Assembly: GCA_002316345.1 (NCBI GenBank)
Contig: DCDI01000021.1
Span: 11,335-19,540, forward strand
Length of the DNA stretch: 8,206 nt
Origin: Phyllobacteriaceae bacterium UBA1059
GTDB taxonomy: Bacteria; Pseudomonadota; Alphaproteobacteria; Rhizobiales; Rhizobiaceae
Direction of reading: 5' to 3'
Below, one piece after another: positions 6,941-8,206 of this stretch. Under the pieces are notes generated by a model, which saw only the letters and a list, made by a program, of their open reading frames with translations, searched no databases and was not told where the DNA came from. Position 1 is the stretch's first letter. Every line of letters begins with the position of its first letter. The position numbers and the translations under genes were made by a program.

Positions 6941-6987
6941 TGTGCAGGAAACACACAGAGCCGGGATGCGCCTGTGGCTTCGTCACA
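6941..6987. promoter_or_regulatory. Two TGTG-N7-CACA inverted repeats in the pucR-like/mvaA gap, candidate regulator sites
   Basis: Within the 116-bp gap, TGTG-N7-CACA occurs at 6941-6955 and again at 6973-6987 with identical arms and spacer length but different spacer bases. The centres are 32 bp apart, about three helical turns, so both sites would face the same side of the DNA. The nearer one directly abuts a weak -35-like TTGTCC (6940-6935, minus strand); a poor -10-like TAGCTT follows at 6916-6911 after 18 bases. This resembles an activator-dependent promoter for mvaA. Binding by the adjacent PucR-type protein is inference; the arms are only four bases long. Confidence 0.4.
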
Positions 6988-6993
6988 CGTCGC

Positions 6994-8206
6994 TCAAACG
7001 GCTTGGCCCAGCACGTGAAGCCGCAAGGCGACATGGACCTCCAGCGTCTTTGCTGGGTCGGACCAGTCGGGGTTGATCTGCGCGATCGTATCAAGGCGCT
7101 GGCGCATCGTATTGACGTGGATGCCAAGCAGTTCGGCAGCCTTTTGCACGCTTCGGCCGGTGTCGAGATAGGTGAGCAGCGTCACCGCAAGCTGGCTTTT
7201 GCGCTTCTCGTCCTGTTCCACAAGCGCGCCGACCGCACTGCGCAGGAAGGCTGCGATGGCATCCTCGCCACGGTTCTGGAACAGCAGGCCGTACATCGAA
7301 AGGCTGCGCTCGAAGGTCACGCGCCCCTGCTGGTTCAGGCCGCGAATGAGGCCGATGCAGCGGCGCAGGGCCTCATACTGAGCCGGCACCTTGTCGAAGC
7401 TGGAAACAGGATCGGAGATCACGACGGTGAAGCGCTGGTCGAAGGCCTCGTCGAGCCGTTCGGAGATTCGCTTGGCAAGCTTTTCAGGGTCGGCTGCGTT
7501 GGAAACGATCGCGAGGTCGCCGTTGAACTCGGCAAAGATCGTGTCGCGTCCCGCGAGCGTCGAGCGCAGTGCCGAGGAGGCCTGCGCCGAGGTGATTGCA
7601 AGCAGTTCCACCAGGATGACGGTGACCGGCCATGTCAGGCTGATGCCCGGCGGCAGGCGGCGCGCGCTTTCAGGCGAGAACGGATCGGCAATGCCACGCA
7701 GCAGCGCCGATACGGTGTCGGCGACGTTGCGATGGGCCATCTGTGCAATGCGGTCGAGCGACAGAAGCACGATGCCGGTGGCGATGGCGCTGCGCTCCAG
7801 CGTGCGCGTTTCAGACGGCGAAAGCGGGCGGCTGCGGGTAAAAACCAGCGCGCCGAGCCGCGCCGATCCGCCCATCACGGCGGCAACCAGCGTGGTACGT
7901 CCGTCCGCCCCCATCAGCGCCACGGAACGCCCGAGCCGGTCACTTTCGCGCACTGCCTTGGCCAGTTCTTCATCGGTGAGTTGTTCGGGCGCTGTGCCGG
8001 AGATCGCGGTGCGGCACTCGTCGATCACGCCGGCCTCGCCCTTAAGCAGCTTGGACACGCGGTTGACCAGGTCGTCCAGCGTACCGCCGCGTGCGATCAG
8101 CTCGGTGAGCTGCTCATGCGCCACCGCCGCCTGCTCGATATCGTCGGCCTTGGCGCGCAGGGCTGCATTGGCGTCCTTGGCCAGCAGCAGCGACCGCTGC
8201 GCTTCC
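6994..8206 (-). CDS. PucR/CdaR-type helix-turn-helix transcriptional regulator, 5' end beyond window
   Basis: Regulators of this family usually activate neighbouring catabolic genes in response to a metabolite. About 403 residues are visible, ending at TGA 6994. The C-terminus carries the PucR-type HTH (HTH_30): LLTYLDTGRSVQKAAELLGIHVNTMRQRLDTIAQINPDW, with HVNTMRQRLDTI as the recognition helix. Before it is a CdaR/GGDEF-like region (TVILVELLAITSAQASSALR, FAEFNGDLAIVSNAADPEKLAKRI, RFTVVISDPVSSF, YEALRRCIGLIRGLNQQGRV). An N-terminal segment (about 8124-7740) is GAF-like in pattern. A GTG at 8124 could be read as a start, but the frame stays open to the right edge with coding-like helical sequence (LLLAKDANAALRAKADDIEQ), so the gene is taken as partial. 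It lies 116 bp upstream of mvaA on the same strand and is its most likely regulator. No frame break is seen. The effector is unknown; mevalonate or an HMG-CoA-related compound is a guess from context. Confidence 0.88.
   Translation of the reverse strand, partial: EAQRSLLLAKDANAALRAKADDIEQAAVAHEQLTELIARGGTLDDLVNRVSKLLKGEAGVIDECRTAISGTAPEQLTDEELAKAVRESDRLGRSVALMGADGRTTLVAAVMGGSARLGALVFTRSRPLSPSETRTLERSAIATGIVLLSLDRIAQMAHRNVADTVSALLRGIADPFSPESARRLPPGISLTWPVTVILVELLAITSAQASSALRSTLAGRDTIFAEFNGDLAIVSNAADPEKLAKRISERLDEAFDQRFTVVISDPVSSFDKVPAQYEALRRCIGLIRGLNQQGRVTFERSLSMYGLLFQNRGEDAIAAFLRSAVGALVEQDEKRKSQLAVTLLTYLDTGRSVQKAAELLGIHVNTMRQRLDTIAQINPDWSDPAKTLEVHVALRLHVLGQAV

Noticed and set aside
1..8206. 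CRISPR array, tRNA/rRNA, insertion sequence or phage attachment site
   Set aside because: No regular direct repeats, tRNA-like folds, transposase motifs or terminal inverted repeats were seen; the decayed middle block shows no mobile-element ends.

Overview
The window has the look of an alphaproteobacterial chromosome or chromid, most likely Hyphomicrobiales (Rhizobium/Agrobacterium/Brucella type). This rests on the high GC, the dense coding on one strand, and the combination of an AcrAB-type pump with its own TetR regulator and a class II (degradative) HMG-CoA reductase beside a PucR-type regulator. The genus cannot be fixed from the sequence alone. Every substantial gene lies on the minus strand, so the genetic order runs from high to low coordinates.

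Right block (about 5.6-8.2 kb): a PucR/CdaR-type helix-turn-helix regulator, cut by the right edge, is followed by mvaA for class II HMG-CoA reductase. The pair suggests a regulated locus for mevalonate/HMG-CoA catabolism. The mvaA frame is intact from start to natural end except for one amber codon (5894-5896), which replaces the conserved lysine of the GGATKTHP motif and removes the catalytic-histidine flap domain. The 116-bp gap between the genes holds two TGTG-N7-CACA inverted repeats 32 bp apart, candidate sites for the regulator.

Middle block (about 4.87-5.53 kb): decayed DNA with no intact gene. It contains a shrunken remnant of a GlcD/D-lactate-dehydrogenase-like FAD-linked oxidase (minus strand, at least two frameshifts and a large internal deletion). 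Abutting it is what looks like the last ~45 codons of a LysR-type regulator on the plus strand, also frameshifted. Together with the mvaA stop, three adjacent genes are broken while both flanks are intact.

Left block (1-4.82 kb): a TetR-family repressor, a lipoprotein periplasmic adaptor and an RND (HAE1/AcrB-like) inner-membrane permease, all co-directional; the permease runs off the left edge. Upstream of tetR is a good sigma70 promoter whose -10 element lies in a near-perfect 28-bp palindrome (4772-4799) that also covers the predicted transcription start and the Shine-Dalgarno region. The simplest model is a self-repressing regulator whose operator controls the whole pump operon. No outer-membrane factor gene is visible, so the pump would use one encoded beyond the left edge or a shared TolC.
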